This document shows positions 6,911 to 14,538 of a stretch of 40,737 bases of DNA, piece after piece. A model generated the notes under the pieces. The model saw nothing but the letters and a program-made list of their open reading frames with translations, made no database searches and was not told the origin of the DNA. Source of the stretch: JBDRLV01 sp043812755 (GTDB taxonomy: Bacteria > Patescibacteriota > Patescibacteriia > UBA9934 > GWF2-40-263); the NCBI GenBank assembly GCA_043812755.1, contig JBDRLV010000003.1, positions 1 through 40,737 on the forward strand. The letters are read 5' to 3'. Each line of letters starts with the position of its first letter. Position 1 is the first letter of the stretch. Both the position numbers and the translations under genes were made by a program.

Positions 6911-7288
6911 ATGAAATCATCTACTTATCTTTTTATTTTTGCAATCATAATTGTTGTTGGGTTAATTGGTTATGCAGTAACCAGACCTAAACCTCCATCA
7001 GAACTTGATGGATTTGCACAATGTATTACAGACAAAGATGTAATTCTTTATCACGCCTGGTGGTGCCCACATTGTGCTGAGCAAAAAGCACTATTTGGCG
7101 ATGCTTTTAATAAATTAAATCAGATTGAATGCTCTTTGCCTGGATCAAGAGCGTTTACAAAAGAATGTACTGATGCTGGCATTGAAAGTGTTCCAGCGTG
7201 GGTATTTCCTGGTGGAAGGAAATTTTTAGGTTTACAACCACTTGAAAAATTAGCACAAGAGACTGGCTGTGTTTTACCATTAAAATAA
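6911..7288 (+). CDS. membrane-anchored thioredoxin-like protein (VKOR partner)
   Basis: 125 residues: one N-terminal membrane helix (about 6-22), then a short thioredoxin-fold domain with the redox motif WCPHC (51-55) and a cis-Pro segment GIESVPAW. The domain would face outside. The next gene, 6 nt downstream, is a VKOR homologue. In bacteria lacking DsbB, VKOR reoxidises a thioredoxin-like partner so that it can form disulfides in exported proteins, and fusions of the two are known. The pair therefore probably forms this cell's oxidative folding pathway, with pilins and surface proteins as likely clients. Confidence 0.85.
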   Translation: MKSSTYLFIFAIIIVVGLIGYAVTRPKPPSELDGFAQCITDKDVILYHAWWCPHCAEQKALFGDAFNKLNQIECSLPGSRAFTKECTDAGIESVPAWVFPGGRKFLGLQPLEKLAQETGCVLPLK

Positions 7289-7294
7289 ATCAAT

Positions 7295-7801
7295 ATGGCA
7301 AGAGAAATTAAATATGAAATACATGAGGCAACCTATCTCCTCCGTTTTATAATGGTAGTTGCAGTAATTGGTTTTGCAATTTCAATGTATTCTTTTTTAC
7401 ATCACCATGCTTTTGCTTCTGGTACAGTGTGCACTATTAACGAAACATTCAATTGTGACATTGTAAATAGAGGACCTTTTAGCGAAATTTTTGGTATACC
7501 AGTTTCATTGATTGGTGTTATTGGATATTTTTTCCTTGGTGCTATTGCTTTTGTAAAACACAGACATCCAGAGGACCAGCCTTTATCTCTGATGCTTGTG
7601 GTCCTATCAACCTTGGCTTTTCTTTTTAGTTTGTATTTAACTTTTATTGAAGCTTTCATTTTAAACACTTGGTGCTTACTTTGTGTTGCTTCTTTGCTTT
7701 GTATTTTACTTATTACTGTGGCATCGTTTTGGCACAGGCATGAGGTGGATCGGCATACGTTTTTGCATATAAAACAAAAGGAATATAGAGATTATAATTA
7801 G
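7295..7801 (+). CDS. vitamin K epoxide reductase (VKOR) family protein
   Basis: 168 residues, four membrane helices. The catalytic pair is C127-LL-C130 in WCLLC near the end of a helix. The loop cysteines C46 and C54 (TVCTINETFNCDIV) are the shuttle pair. The conserved GIPVSLIG follows. It accepts electrons from the upstream thioredoxin-like protein and passes them to a quinone (family knowledge). It is co-transcribed with the previous gene and followed by a terminator. Confidence 0.92.
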   Translation: MAREIKYEIHEATYLLRFIMVVAVIGFAISMYSFLHHHAFASGTVCTINETFNCDIVNRGPFSEIFGIPVSLIGVIGYFFLGAIAFVKHRHPEDQPLSLMLVVLSTLAFLFSLYLTFIEAFILNTWCLLCVASLLCILLITVASFWHRHEVDRHTFLHIKQKEYRDYN

Positions 7802-7807
7802 ACTCAA

Positions 7808-7835
7808 ACTCCCCTTTAAAAAAGGGGGTTTTTGG
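7808..7835 (+). terminator. intrinsic terminator after the VKOR gene
   Basis: AACTCCCCTTT-aaa-AAAGGGGGTT followed by TTT. It may derive from a family-D repeat. Confidence 0.65.
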
Positions 7836-7841
7836 TATAGA
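7833..7841 (+). promoter_or_regulatory. promoter of lepA
   Basis: TG-G-TATAGA (7833-7841), with an alternative TATAGT at 7843-7848. Both would start transcription within about 10 nt of the ATG at 7857. No Shine-Dalgarno. Confidence 0.45.
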
Positions 7842-7856
7842 CTATAGTCATTACAT

Positions 7857-9647
7857 ATGGATGAACAGAAAAAAATTCGCAATTTTTGCATAATCGCACA
7901 CATTGACCATGGGAAATCAACTCTTTCTGACAGAATGCTTGAGATTACAGGTGCTGTAGAAAAGCGAAATATGAAAGAGCAAATTTTGGATTCAATGGAC
8001 TTGGAGCGAGAAAAGGGAATAACCATCAAGCTTGCGCCAGCAAGAATGAATTTCAAAGGTTATGAACTTAACTTGATTGATACTCCAGGGCATGTGGATT
8101 TTAATTATGAGGTTTCAAGGTCTCTTGCTGCTGTTGAAGGGGCTGTATTGATGGTGGATGCAACTCAAGGTGTCCAAGCTCAAACAATTGGAAATTTGTA
8201 CCTTGCTCTTGATGAAAATCTAACTATTATTCCAGTTTTGAATAAAATTGATTTGCCTGCTGCTGACATTGAGGCGCGTACCAAAGAGATTGTTCAGCTC
8301 TTAGGTTGTGATGCTTCAGAAATTTTAAGTGTTAGTGCAAAAACAGGAAAAGGTGTTGAAAAGGTTTTAGATACAATTATTGAAAAGATCCCTTCGCCAA
8401 AAGGCGTATCCAGTGATTGTGCGCGGGCTCTTGTTTTCGATTCCCATTACGATGATTATAAAGGTGTTGTTGCCTATGTTCGAGTAGTTGATGGATCTTT
8501 CAAAAAGAAAGACAATGTTCGATTCATGGCAACTAAGGCTCAAGGAGAAATTCTTGAAATTGGATTTATCTCTCCATCAGGAATGACCCCAACAGGCTCT
8601 TTGCAAACAGGGCAAATTGGGTATCTTGTTTCAGGCCAAAAGGAGTTGGAAACATGTCGAGTTGGAGACACTGTAACAATTGAGAATTCACCATCTCAAA
8701 AATCTCTGAAAGGGTATAAGGAAGTGAAACCAATGGTGTTTGCTGGGGTTTTTCCAGAAGAAGGAAGTGATTTTGCAAGATTGCGTGATGCAATCGAGCG
8801 TTTGAAATTGAATGATGCATCTTTAACTTTTGAACCAGAGCATTCGCCAGCATTAGGTTATGGGTTTCGTTGTGGTCTTCTTGGAATGTTACACCTTGAA
8901 ATTTTAAAAGAGAGATTGCAAAGAGAGTTTAATATTGATTTGGTTGTAACAGTTCCTTCTGTTGCATATATAATTAGGCAAAAAGGCAAAGAAAGCATGG
9001 TTGTAAAAAGCCCTCTTGATCTGCCAGATCCAGCTCATATTGATCAAATTGAAGAGCCTTGGGTAAAGGCTGATATTGTAACACCAAATAATTATATTGG
9101 AGCTGTTATGCAACTTGTTCAGGATAGGCGTGGGGTTTATTTAACAACAGAATATTTATCAGAAAATCGAGCTATTTTGCATTATGAAATTCCGCTTGCT
9201 ATGGTGATTGTTGATTTTTATGATAAATTAAAAGGTGTTACAGCAGGGTATGCTTCTTTGAATTATGAGTTTTTTACATATAGGGCAGCTGATGTTGTTC
9301 GAATGGATATATATGTTGCTGAAGATCAAGTTGAAGCATTTTCATCTCTTATTTATCGTGATGAAGCAGAGCGTGTTGGACGAAAAATTGTAAAGACATT
9401 AAAAGAATCAATCCCAAAACAGATGTTTGTGATAAAATTGCAAGCATCTGTGGGAGCAAAGATTGTTGCAGCAGAGAGGATTAGCGCAATGAGAAAAGAT
9501 GTTACAGCAAAGTTATATGGTGGGGATGTAACTCGAAAACGTAAACTTCTTGAAAAGCAGAAAAAAGGAAAAGCAAAAATGGCTGATATTGGAAAAGGGA
9601 AAGTTAAAATTCCAACAGATGCGTATCTTAGCGTATTAAAACGTTAG
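7857..9647 (+). CDS. lepA: elongation factor 4 (LepA), ribosomal back-translocase GTPase
   Basis: 596 residues, the family's usual size (about 600). GTPase motifs: G1 HIDHGKST at about 16-23, G3 DTPGHVDF, G4 NKIDLP. LepA-specific features are the GFRCGLLGMLHLEI block and the basic C-terminal domain (TAKLYGGDVTRKRKLLEKQ). It is a membrane/ribosome-associated translation factor that helps stalled or mis-translocated ribosomes. A 31-residue membrane peptide begins 1 nt after its stop. Confidence 0.97.
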   Translation: MDEQKKIRNFCIIAHIDHGKSTLSDRMLEITGAVEKRNMKEQILDSMDLEREKGITIKLAPARMNFKGYELNLIDTPGHVDFNYEVSRSLAAVEGAVLMVDATQGVQAQTIGNLYLALDENLTIIPVLNKIDLPAADIEARTKEIVQLLGCDASEILSVSAKTGKGVEKVLDTIIEKIPSPKGVSSDCARALVFDSHYDDYKGVVAYVRVVDGSFKKKDNVRFMATKAQGEILEIGFISPSGMTPTGSLQTGQIGYLVSGQKELETCRVGDTVTIENSPSQKSLKGYKEVKPMVFAGVFPEEGSDFARLRDAIERLKLNDASLTFEPEHSPALGYGFRCGLLGMLHLEILKERLQREFNIDLVVTVPSVAYIIRQKGKESMVVKSPLDLPDPAHIDQIEEPWVKADIVTPNNYIGAVMQLVQDRRGVYLTTEYLSENRAILHYEIPLAMVIVDFYDKLKGVTAGYASLNYEFFTYRAADVVRMDIYVAEDQVEAFSSLIYRDEAERVGRKIVKTLKESIPKQMFVIKLQASVGAKIVAAERISAMRKDVTAKLYGGDVTRKRKLLEKQKKGKAKMADIGKGKVKIPTDAYLSVLKR

Positions 9648-9648
9648 T

Positions 9649-9744
9649 ATGAAAAGAAAACAAACAATAAGAACAATTTGGACAATCATATGTATTGCTG
9701 TGATTGTGAGTATGATTGGTTTTACATTTGCACTTGGGTATTAA
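9649..9744 (+). CDS. 31-residue single-helix membrane peptide
   Basis: ATG at 9649 begins 1 nt after the lepA stop (TAG-T-ATG), so it would be translated by coupling. The product has a basic start (MKRKQTIRTIW) and one hydrophobic helix (TIICIAVIVSMIG), ending FTFALGY. The compact basic-then-hydrophobic pattern and tight junction favour a real small protein over chance, but nothing identifies its role. Confidence 0.45.
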   Translation: MKRKQTIRTIWTIICIAVIVSMIGFTFALGY

Positions 9745-9862
9745 ATTGTCCCTTCTTTATCCTTTGGTTTTGCTCAGGGAAGGTAGAAAAAGATGGTGAG
9801 TCTAGCCTTCTCTGTCATTCTAAGGCCAACAGTCGAATATTCGCATTGTGGACAAGCGTTTC

Positions 9863-9900
9863 TGTCATCCTAAGGTCTGCCAAAGGCAGACCGTAAGGAT
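9863..9900 (+). repeat. family-E fragment with hairpin
   Basis: TGTCATCCTAAGGTCTGCC-aaa-GGCAGACC followed by GTAAGGAT. It starts like the full elements at 17821 and 19358 but lacks the closing GATGACA. Confidence 0.5.
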
Positions 9901-9906
9901 CCCATT

Positions 9907-10000
9907 GAACAAGATGGAATATATTTTTTGCTCCGGAACTCGCCCAATGTTGTCTGAGGGCTCAAACAGTCCTCGCTTCAAAATATATTCCATCTTGTTC
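9907..10000 (+). repeat. family-B structured repeat, copy 1
   Basis: 21-nt perfect inverted arms (9907-9927 and 9980-10000; GAACAAGATGGAATATATTTT and its complement) enclose a 52-nt core (9928-9979). The core contains GGAACTCGCCCAATGTTG and GGGCTCAAACAGTCCTCGC. The core recurs with three differences at 11925-11976, and there the arms differ but still mostly pair. The two copies bracket recJ in the same orientation. Confidence 0.85.
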
Positions 10001-10090
10001 TATGCAAGCTTGTCTACCCCTCATTTTTTGATTTTGTTCATGGCAAGCTAGGGGATCAAGCGAGAGTAATAGAGTTTTGATCAAGTTTTT

Positions 10091-11818
10091 ATGGACAAGC
10101 GTTTTGTTGTTGCAGATCCAATAACGGAAGAATACAAAAAGCAATTTCCGGAACTTGAACCGGTAGTTTTGCAATTGCTTTATAATCGAGGCATAAAAAC
10201 CCAAGAAGATATTGATATTTTTTTAGGGCCTGATTGGAGCCGTGATACAAATCCTTTTTCTTTATTTATGCAAATGAACAATGCTGTTGACAGGGTTTTT
10301 TATGCAATAGAAAACAATCAGGTAATTACAGTTCATGGTGATTATGATGCTGATGGAGTTTGTGGAAGCACGATTTTGCTTGAGACAATACGTTCAATAG
10401 CAGAAAAAAAGAATTTGAAAATTGATTGCAATGGTTATATCCCTCATAGAGAAAAAGAAGGTTACGGTCTTAATATTGACACAGTTATCCATCTAAAAGA
10501 TCATGAAAAAACCGATTTGATTATTACTGTGGATTGTGGGATTAGTAATAAAATTGCAATTGATAAAGCAAAAGAACTTGGCATGGATGTGATTGTGTGT
10601 GATCACCATGTTGTGCCAGAAGAATTGCCTGATGCGATTTTGATTCATCCATTAGTTTTGGGAGAAACATATCCTAATAAATTTTTGTGTGGCACAGGAG
10701 TTGCGTATAAGTTTGCATGTGGGCTTATTGATCACGCCAGAAAGAACGGCGTGGATTTTATTGAAGGTCATGAAAAATGGTTATTGGATCTTGTTTCAAT
10801 TGCAACAGTTACTGATATGGTGCCACTATCAGGTGAGAATAGAGTTTTGGAAAAATTTGGGCTAATGGTTTTAAATAAAACAAAGAGAATCGGACTTTTG
10901 AAGCTAATAGAGGTAATGGGAAGTAAGGTTGGGAAATTGGATACTTATTCTGTTGGTTTTCAGATTGGTCCAAGAATTAATGCTGCAGGACGAATGAATC
11001 ATGCAAACGAGGCTCTTTATTTGCTTTTGGAGAAGGATCCTGAAAAAGCAAAGGTAATGGCTGAGGATCTTAATAAAACAAACATTGAAAGACAAAAAAT
11101 CTCAGAGCAAATGTATCGGCAAGCAAAAGCACAAATTGGTGAGGGTTATAAAGATAAATTAATTGTTGCAGTTCAAGAGGGTTGGTCAGCTGGTCTTGTT
11201 GGGCTTGTGGCAGGGAAGTTACTAAATGATTATCACAAACCTGTTTTTGTAATGGGAAAAGAAGGGGATAAGTATGTAGGTTCAGGAAGAAGTATTGAAG
11301 GCTTTAACATTCTTACAGTTCTCCTTCAAGCAGAAGATCATTTTGATAGGTTTGGAGGACATCCGCAAGCATGCGGATTTTCTATTACTAGTAAGGAAAA
11401 TTTTGATTCTGCAGTTGAAAAAATGAAGAAATATGTAAATGAGAATTTGAAAGATGATGATTTGGCTCCTGTGGTTCATGTTGACGCAAAGATTGAACTT
11501 GAAGATATTAATTGGGAGTTATTCAATCATGCAATTAGTATGGCTCCATTTGGTATGGCGAATCCAAGGCCATTGTTTATGATTTGTGGTTGCCATGTAA
11601 TAGGGTGTGAACAAATTGGATCAGAAGGAAAGCATTTGCGCATGACTGTTGCTAATGAGCGAGGGAGAGTTCAAAAGATGATAGGGTTTTTTAAGGGTAG
11701 TCTTTCGTGTGAATTTGGTTTATCTGATAAAATTAATGTTGTGTTTGAACTTGGAGAAAATGAGTGGAATGGAAATAAAGAATTGCAGGTAAAAATAATT
11801 GATATTCAAAAAGCATGA
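10091..11818 (+). CDS. recJ: single-stranded-DNA-specific 5'-3' exonuclease RecJ
   Basis: 575 residues. DHH phosphoesterase motifs: HGDYDADG (82-89), TVDCG (147-150) and CDHHV (170-174). Later motifs are GPRINAAGRM and the DHHA1 block SGRSIEGFN...FGGHPQACGFS, followed by an OB-like C-terminus. RecJ degrades ssDNA in recombination and mismatch/base-excision repair. Start: the ATG before DKRFVVADP; no Shine-Dalgarno is visible. Two family-B repeats lie on either side (9907-10000 and 11903-11997), and family-A hairpins follow it. Confidence 0.95.
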   Translation: MDKRFVVADPITEEYKKQFPELEPVVLQLLYNRGIKTQEDIDIFLGPDWSRDTNPFSLFMQMNNAVDRVFYAIENNQVITVHGDYDADGVCGSTILLETIRSIAEKKNLKIDCNGYIPHREKEGYGLNIDTVIHLKDHEKTDLIITVDCGISNKIAIDKAKELGMDVIVCDHHVVPEELPDAILIHPLVLGETYPNKFLCGTGVAYKFACGLIDHARKNGVDFIEGHEKWLLDLVSIATVTDMVPLSGENRVLEKFGLMVLNKTKRIGLLKLIEVMGSKVGKLDTYSVGFQIGPRINAAGRMNHANEALYLLLEKDPEKAKVMAEDLNKTNIERQKISEQMYRQAKAQIGEGYKDKLIVAVQEGWSAGLVGLVAGKLLNDYHKPVFVMGKEGDKYVGSGRSIEGFNILTVLLQAEDHFDRFGGHPQACGFSITSKENFDSAVEKMKKYVNENLKDDDLAPVVHVDAKIELEDINWELFNHAISMAPFGMANPRPLFMICGCHVIGCEQIGSEGKHLRMTVANERGRVQKMIGFFKGSLSCEFGLSDKINVVFELGENEWNGNKELQVKIIDIQKA

Positions 11819-11841
11819 GTTAATGAATACAATCGCCCTAG

Positions 11842-11882
11842 GGCTCCCGATGCTGTCTGAATGTCCATAAGCATCGGGAGCC
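11842..11882 (+). repeat. family-A hairpin repeat (A1)
   Basis: 41 nt: stem GGCTCCCGATGCT, 15-nt loop GTCTGAATGTCCATA, stem AGCATCGGGAGCC. It is preceded by the 11-nt linker AATCGCCCTAG, which also precedes most other copies. Confidence 0.9.
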
Positions 11883-11902
11883 GATATGATACGAACGGTT
11901 AG

Positions 11903-11997
11903 AATAAGATAAAATGAAATTTTTTTGCTGCGGAACTCGCCCAATGTTGTTTGAGGGCTCAAACAGTCCTCACTTCAAAAATTTATTTCATCTTATT
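11903..11997 (+). repeat. family-B structured repeat, copy 2
   Basis: Arms 11903-11924 and 11977-11997 enclose a 52-nt core (11925-11976). Relative to copy 1 the arms have changed, some positions in a compensating way (C-G to T-A near the outer end), while the core is nearly fixed. Confidence 0.85.
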
Positions 11998-12010
11998 AAT
12001 ATTCACCTCA

Positions 12011-12141
12011 GGCTCCCGATCTTGTCTGAAAGTCCATAAAGATCGGGAGCCAATCGTCCTAGGGCTCCCGATTTTGTCTGAACGTCCATAAATTCATCCG
12101 TGGTTCCCGGTGTTGTCTGAACGTCCATAAACACCGGAACC
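12011..12141 (+). repeat. family-A hairpin repeats (A2, truncated A3, A4)
   Basis: A2 is at 12011-12051 (stem GGCTCCCGATCTT/AAGATCGGGAGCC). A3 starts at 12063 after AATCGTCCTAG but loses its right arm at about 12093. A4 is at 12102-12141 (GGTTCCCGGTGTT/AACACCGGAACC). A2 to A3 has a 52-nt period. The loops keep GTCTGAnnGTCCATA while the stems covary. Confidence 0.88.
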
Positions 12142-12160
12142 TACGAACACGTGGAACAAT

Positions 12161-12185
12161 CGGACGCCATAAATGGCGTCCCTAC
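12161..12185 (-). repeat. REP-like hairpin, family C copy 3
   Basis: Identical to the 25-nt core at 142-166. On the minus strand it is GTAG plus a GGACGCCAT hairpin. Confidence 0.8.
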
Positions 12186-12220
12186 ACAATCGTTGACGTG
12201 GTAAATAACGATAAATAATT

Positions 12221-12640
12221 ATGAGTAATCAATATAGAATGTACACAGACGGCGGAGCAAGGGGTAACCCTGGTCCAGCAGCCTCTGGAGCTATTATTAA
12301 AAAAGTTGTAAATGGCAAAGAGGAGCTAGTTGCGTCAGCAAGTGAATATCTGGGAAGGGCAACAAACAACCAGGCAGAATATAAAGCTGTCATTATTGGG
12401 TTACAAAAAGCAAAAGAGATTGGAGTAAAAGAACTTGATGTTGTTATGGATTCAGAGTTGATAGTCAAACAGCTTAATAAGGAATATAAAGTTAAAGATG
12501 AAAAACTTGCTAAACTTTATATTCAAGTTTGGGATTTAACCCATGATTTTGAAAAAATTGGCTTTCGTCATGTATTTCGAGAGCATAATAAAGAGGCGGA
12601 TGCGCTTGTAAATCAGACGATTGATGAGCAAATTAGATAG
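12221..12640 (+). CDS. rnhA: ribonuclease HI
   Basis: 139 residues. Catalytic acidic residues in family order: D9 in MYTDGGARGNPGPA, E in TNNQAEYKAV, D in VVMDSELIVKQL, and D in HNKEADALVNQ. It has the plant/Halobacterium-type short form (TDGGARGNPG, VKQLN). It removes RNA from RNA-DNA hybrids (Okazaki primers, R-loops). It sits alone between repeat arrays and a pilM-led pilus block, and repeats separate it from recJ. Confidence 0.93.
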   Translation: MSNQYRMYTDGGARGNPGPAASGAIIKKVVNGKEELVASASEYLGRATNNQAEYKAVIIGLQKAKEIGVKELDVVMDSELIVKQLNKEYKVKDEKLAKLYIQVWDLTHDFEKIGFRHVFREHNKEADALVNQTIDEQIR

Positions 12641-12685
12641 TGCTTTTCTGTTCGTTTGCTGTTTATTCCTAAATTAACAATTTTT

Positions 12686-12694
12686 TGGTATACT
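12686..12694 (+). promoter_or_regulatory. extended -10 promoter of pilM
   Basis: TG-G-TATACT, -10 at 12689-12694, 9 nt before the ATG at 12704. It supports that ATG over the in-frame one at 12656, which lies upstream of the promoter. Confidence 0.6.
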
Positions 12695-12703
12695 TGTAAT
12701 GAT

Positions 12704-13825
12704 ATGGCTTTTTTTTCAGCAACAAAAAAACAGACATTTTTAGGAGTTGATATTGGTGTTAGTGGAATTAAGATAGTAGAATTGGGCACTATTAAAGGTA
12801 GGCCTCTTTTGCATACATACGGATATTCAGAACGAGATCCTCAGTTACAAGGTGAATCGCCTTTTGATAATCCTAAAAAAACAGGGCTATTACTTGCAAA
12901 GATTTGCAAAGATGCAGGAACGTTTTCAACGCAGGCTATGGCTGCCCTTCCAATTTCAAATGTTTTTTCAACAATTGTTGCTGTACCAAAAACAAGAGAC
13001 AAAAAACTCATGAAGCAACAGATTGATTCTCAGGTATCTAAACTTGCCCCAATGCCAATTGGTGAAATGATCACATACTCGACTTTTGTTGATCAACCTG
13101 AAGAGGAAAAGCCAACGCAAACACCAAACAAAACTGCTCCACAGAGCGAACAAGCACAAACCAAGCATGATCCAAACAAATCAAAAAAGAAAGATTATGC
13201 CAGAGTTTTGGTTACTGGTTCAGCAAAAACGCTTGTACAAAAGTATGTTGAAATTTTCAAGACAGCAAAATTACAATTGCAGGCAATAGATACTGAGGCT
13301 TTTGCTTTAATCCGTGCGCTAATTGGAAAAGATAAGGGTACGATTTTGCTTGTTGATATTGGCTTTGAGCGCACGAGCCTTACTGTTGTTGATAAAGGAA
13401 TACCTTTTTTAACACGAAGTATGAATATTGGAGGTTCCTATGTGACAAAGAAGATTGTTGATCAAATGAATGTTCCGCAAGATGAAGCTGAGCAAATTAA
13501 AATTGACTTGGCACGTTCTCAAAAAGATATTAGCACTATTGTTGATCCATTCATGCAGCCAATCATCCATGAGATACGCTATACGCTTCAGCTTTTTGCA
13601 AACATGGAGTACACTGATTCAGCTAAGGTTGAAAAAATTATTGTGACAGGCGGTTCTTCAGGGTTGCCAATGGTCCCTGAAATGATTTCACATGCTTTGG
13701 ATCTAAGTGTTTATCGTGGTGATCCATGGGCACGGGTTGCTTACCCTGAGAATTTAAAATCAGTTCTTGAAGAGGTTGGTTCTAGAATGAGTATTGCAGT
13801 TGGTCTTGCAATGAGAGATTTGTAA
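12704..13825 (+). CDS. pilM: type IV pilus assembly protein PilM
   Basis: 373 residues from ATG 12704. It is an actin-like (FtsA/PilM) ATPase fold: N-terminal phosphate-1 loop FLGVDIGVSGIKIVELG, second phosphate motif ILLVDIGFERTSLTVV, adenosine motif IIVTGGSSGLPMVPEM. PilM binds the cytoplasmic tail of PilN and anchors the pilus machine. Between residues about 125 and 160 is a Pro/Gln/Lys-rich, probably disordered insert (PEEEKPTQTPNK then NKSKKKD). It heads the block pilM, pilin, pilD, though family-A repeats separate it from the pilin. Confidence 0.9.
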   Translation: MAFFSATKKQTFLGVDIGVSGIKIVELGTIKGRPLLHTYGYSERDPQLQGESPFDNPKKTGLLLAKICKDAGTFSTQAMAALPISNVFSTIVAVPKTRDKKLMKQQIDSQVSKLAPMPIGEMITYSTFVDQPEEEKPTQTPNKTAPQSEQAQTKHDPNKSKKKDYARVLVTGSAKTLVQKYVEIFKTAKLQLQAIDTEAFALIRALIGKDKGTILLVDIGFERTSLTVVDKGIPFLTRSMNIGGSYVTKKIVDQMNVPQDEAEQIKIDLARSQKDISTIVDPFMQPIIHEIRYTLQLFANMEYTDSAKVEKIIVTGGSSGLPMVPEMISHALDLSVYRGDPWARVAYPENLKSVLEEVGSRMSIAVGLAMRDL

Positions 13826-13838
13826 ATAATTGTCCTTG

Positions 13839-13983
13839 GGCTCCCGGTCTTGTCTGAGAGTCCATAAAGACCGGGAGCCAATCGCCCTAGGGCTCCTGAT
13901 GCTGTTTGAATGTCCATAAGCATCGGGAGCCATTCGTCCTTGGGATCCCGGTCTTGTCTGAGAGTCCATAAAGACCGGGAGCC
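13839..13983 (+). repeat. family-A hairpin tandem array (A5-A7)
   Basis: Three 41-nt hairpins at 13839-13879, 13891-13931 and 13943-13983, spaced by 11-nt linkers (AATCGCCCTAG, ATTCGTCCTTG): an exact 52-nt period. The stems are GGTCTT/AAGACC, GATGCT/AGCATC and GGTCTT/AAGACC at the variable tip. The loops keep GTyTGAnnGTCCATA. Confidence 0.92.
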
Positions 13984-14037
13984 AATCACAGTAATTTATT
14001 CAAATTATTATAGAGTGATCAATAAAGTACAGAAAAT

Positions 14038-14538
14038 ATGAAAACACAAAAAGGGTTTACATTAATTGAATTATTAATCGTTATTGCAGTAATTGTTTTA
14101 ATTGGTACTATGGCAGCGGTTGCAGTGAGTTCAGCGCGTTCAAAGCAACGTGATGCCACAAGACTTTCAAATGTTCGTCAAGTTCAATCTGCTCTTGAGG
14201 ATTATTTTAATGAAAGAAATTCATATCCTGCAGGCGAAAATTTGCCAATAGGTGACGGCGCGTATAGCGCATGTTTGAGTACAATTGGATTTCTGGGGAA
14301 TTGTTCAGGAGAAGGTGAAATAATAATGCGAATTGTTCCAGCAACTTTTGCAAAAGGTCTTGACAGTGAGGTAACATGTGGCGCGCCTGTAAGATCTGCT
14401 TTTTGCTACACACAACATAGTGAAGGATTAGAGTATTATATCAACTTTGAGCTTGAGAATTCATTGTCGCAAGTTGGGTTACAAAAAGGAGTAAACTGTG
14501 CAACACCAAAGGGGATTCAAGCTGGCCGCTGTAAATAA
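14038..14538 (+). CDS. type IV pilin-like protein
   Basis: 166 residues. Class III signal: short basic leader MKTQKG, then FTLIELLIVIAVIVLIG with Glu at +5 after the processing site (G6/F7). The globular part has SARSKQRDATRLSNVRQVQS (pilin alpha-1 continuation), NERNSYPAG, and several cysteines (C77-area, C89, C117, C122 and C-terminal) that may pair as disulfides through the VKOR pathway. The 3' end overlaps the prepilin peptidase start by 1 nt (TAATG), so cleavage enzyme and substrate are coupled. Confidence 0.9.
   Translation: MKTQKGFTLIELLIVIAVIVLIGTMAAVAVSSARSKQRDATRLSNVRQVQSALEDYFNERNSYPAGENLPIGDGAYSACLSTIGFLGNCSGEGEIIMRIVPATFAKGLDSEVTCGAPVRSAFCYTQHSEGLEYYINFELENSLSQVGLQKGVNCATPKGIQAGRCK

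Larger units (their letters stand above)
9745..10090. other. gene-free repeat region between lepA and recJ
   Basis: 346 nt. It contains family-E fragments (TGTCATTCTAAGG near 9813 and TGTCATCCTAAGG at 9863 with a GGTCTGCC/GGCAGACC hairpin) and a 94-nt family-B element at 9907-10000. Some self-complementary sequence (CAAGCT/AGCTTG, CCCCT/AGGGG) lies around 10004-10055. No ORF here looks real. Confidence 0.7.
11819..12220. other. gene-free repeat region between recJ and rnhA
   Basis: 402 nt made almost wholly of repeats: family A (11842-11882, 12011-12051, 12063-12093 truncated, 12102-12141), family B (11903-11997) and family C (12161-12185). A weak promoter-like TTGACG (12193-12198) precedes rnhA. 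Confidence 0.8.

Noticed and set aside
13839..13983. Family-A array as a CRISPR array
   Set aside because: The period is regular (52 nt), but linkers are nearly identical instead of unique and the units are perfect hairpins.
11842..13983. Integron attC sites
   Set aside because: No integrase gene in the window, loop conserved rather than stem ends, and no cassette genes between units.
13741..13989. Open frames across the family-A hairpins (minus strand) as genes
   Set aside because: They arise from the repeated hairpin sequence and overlap pilM antisense; no start signals.
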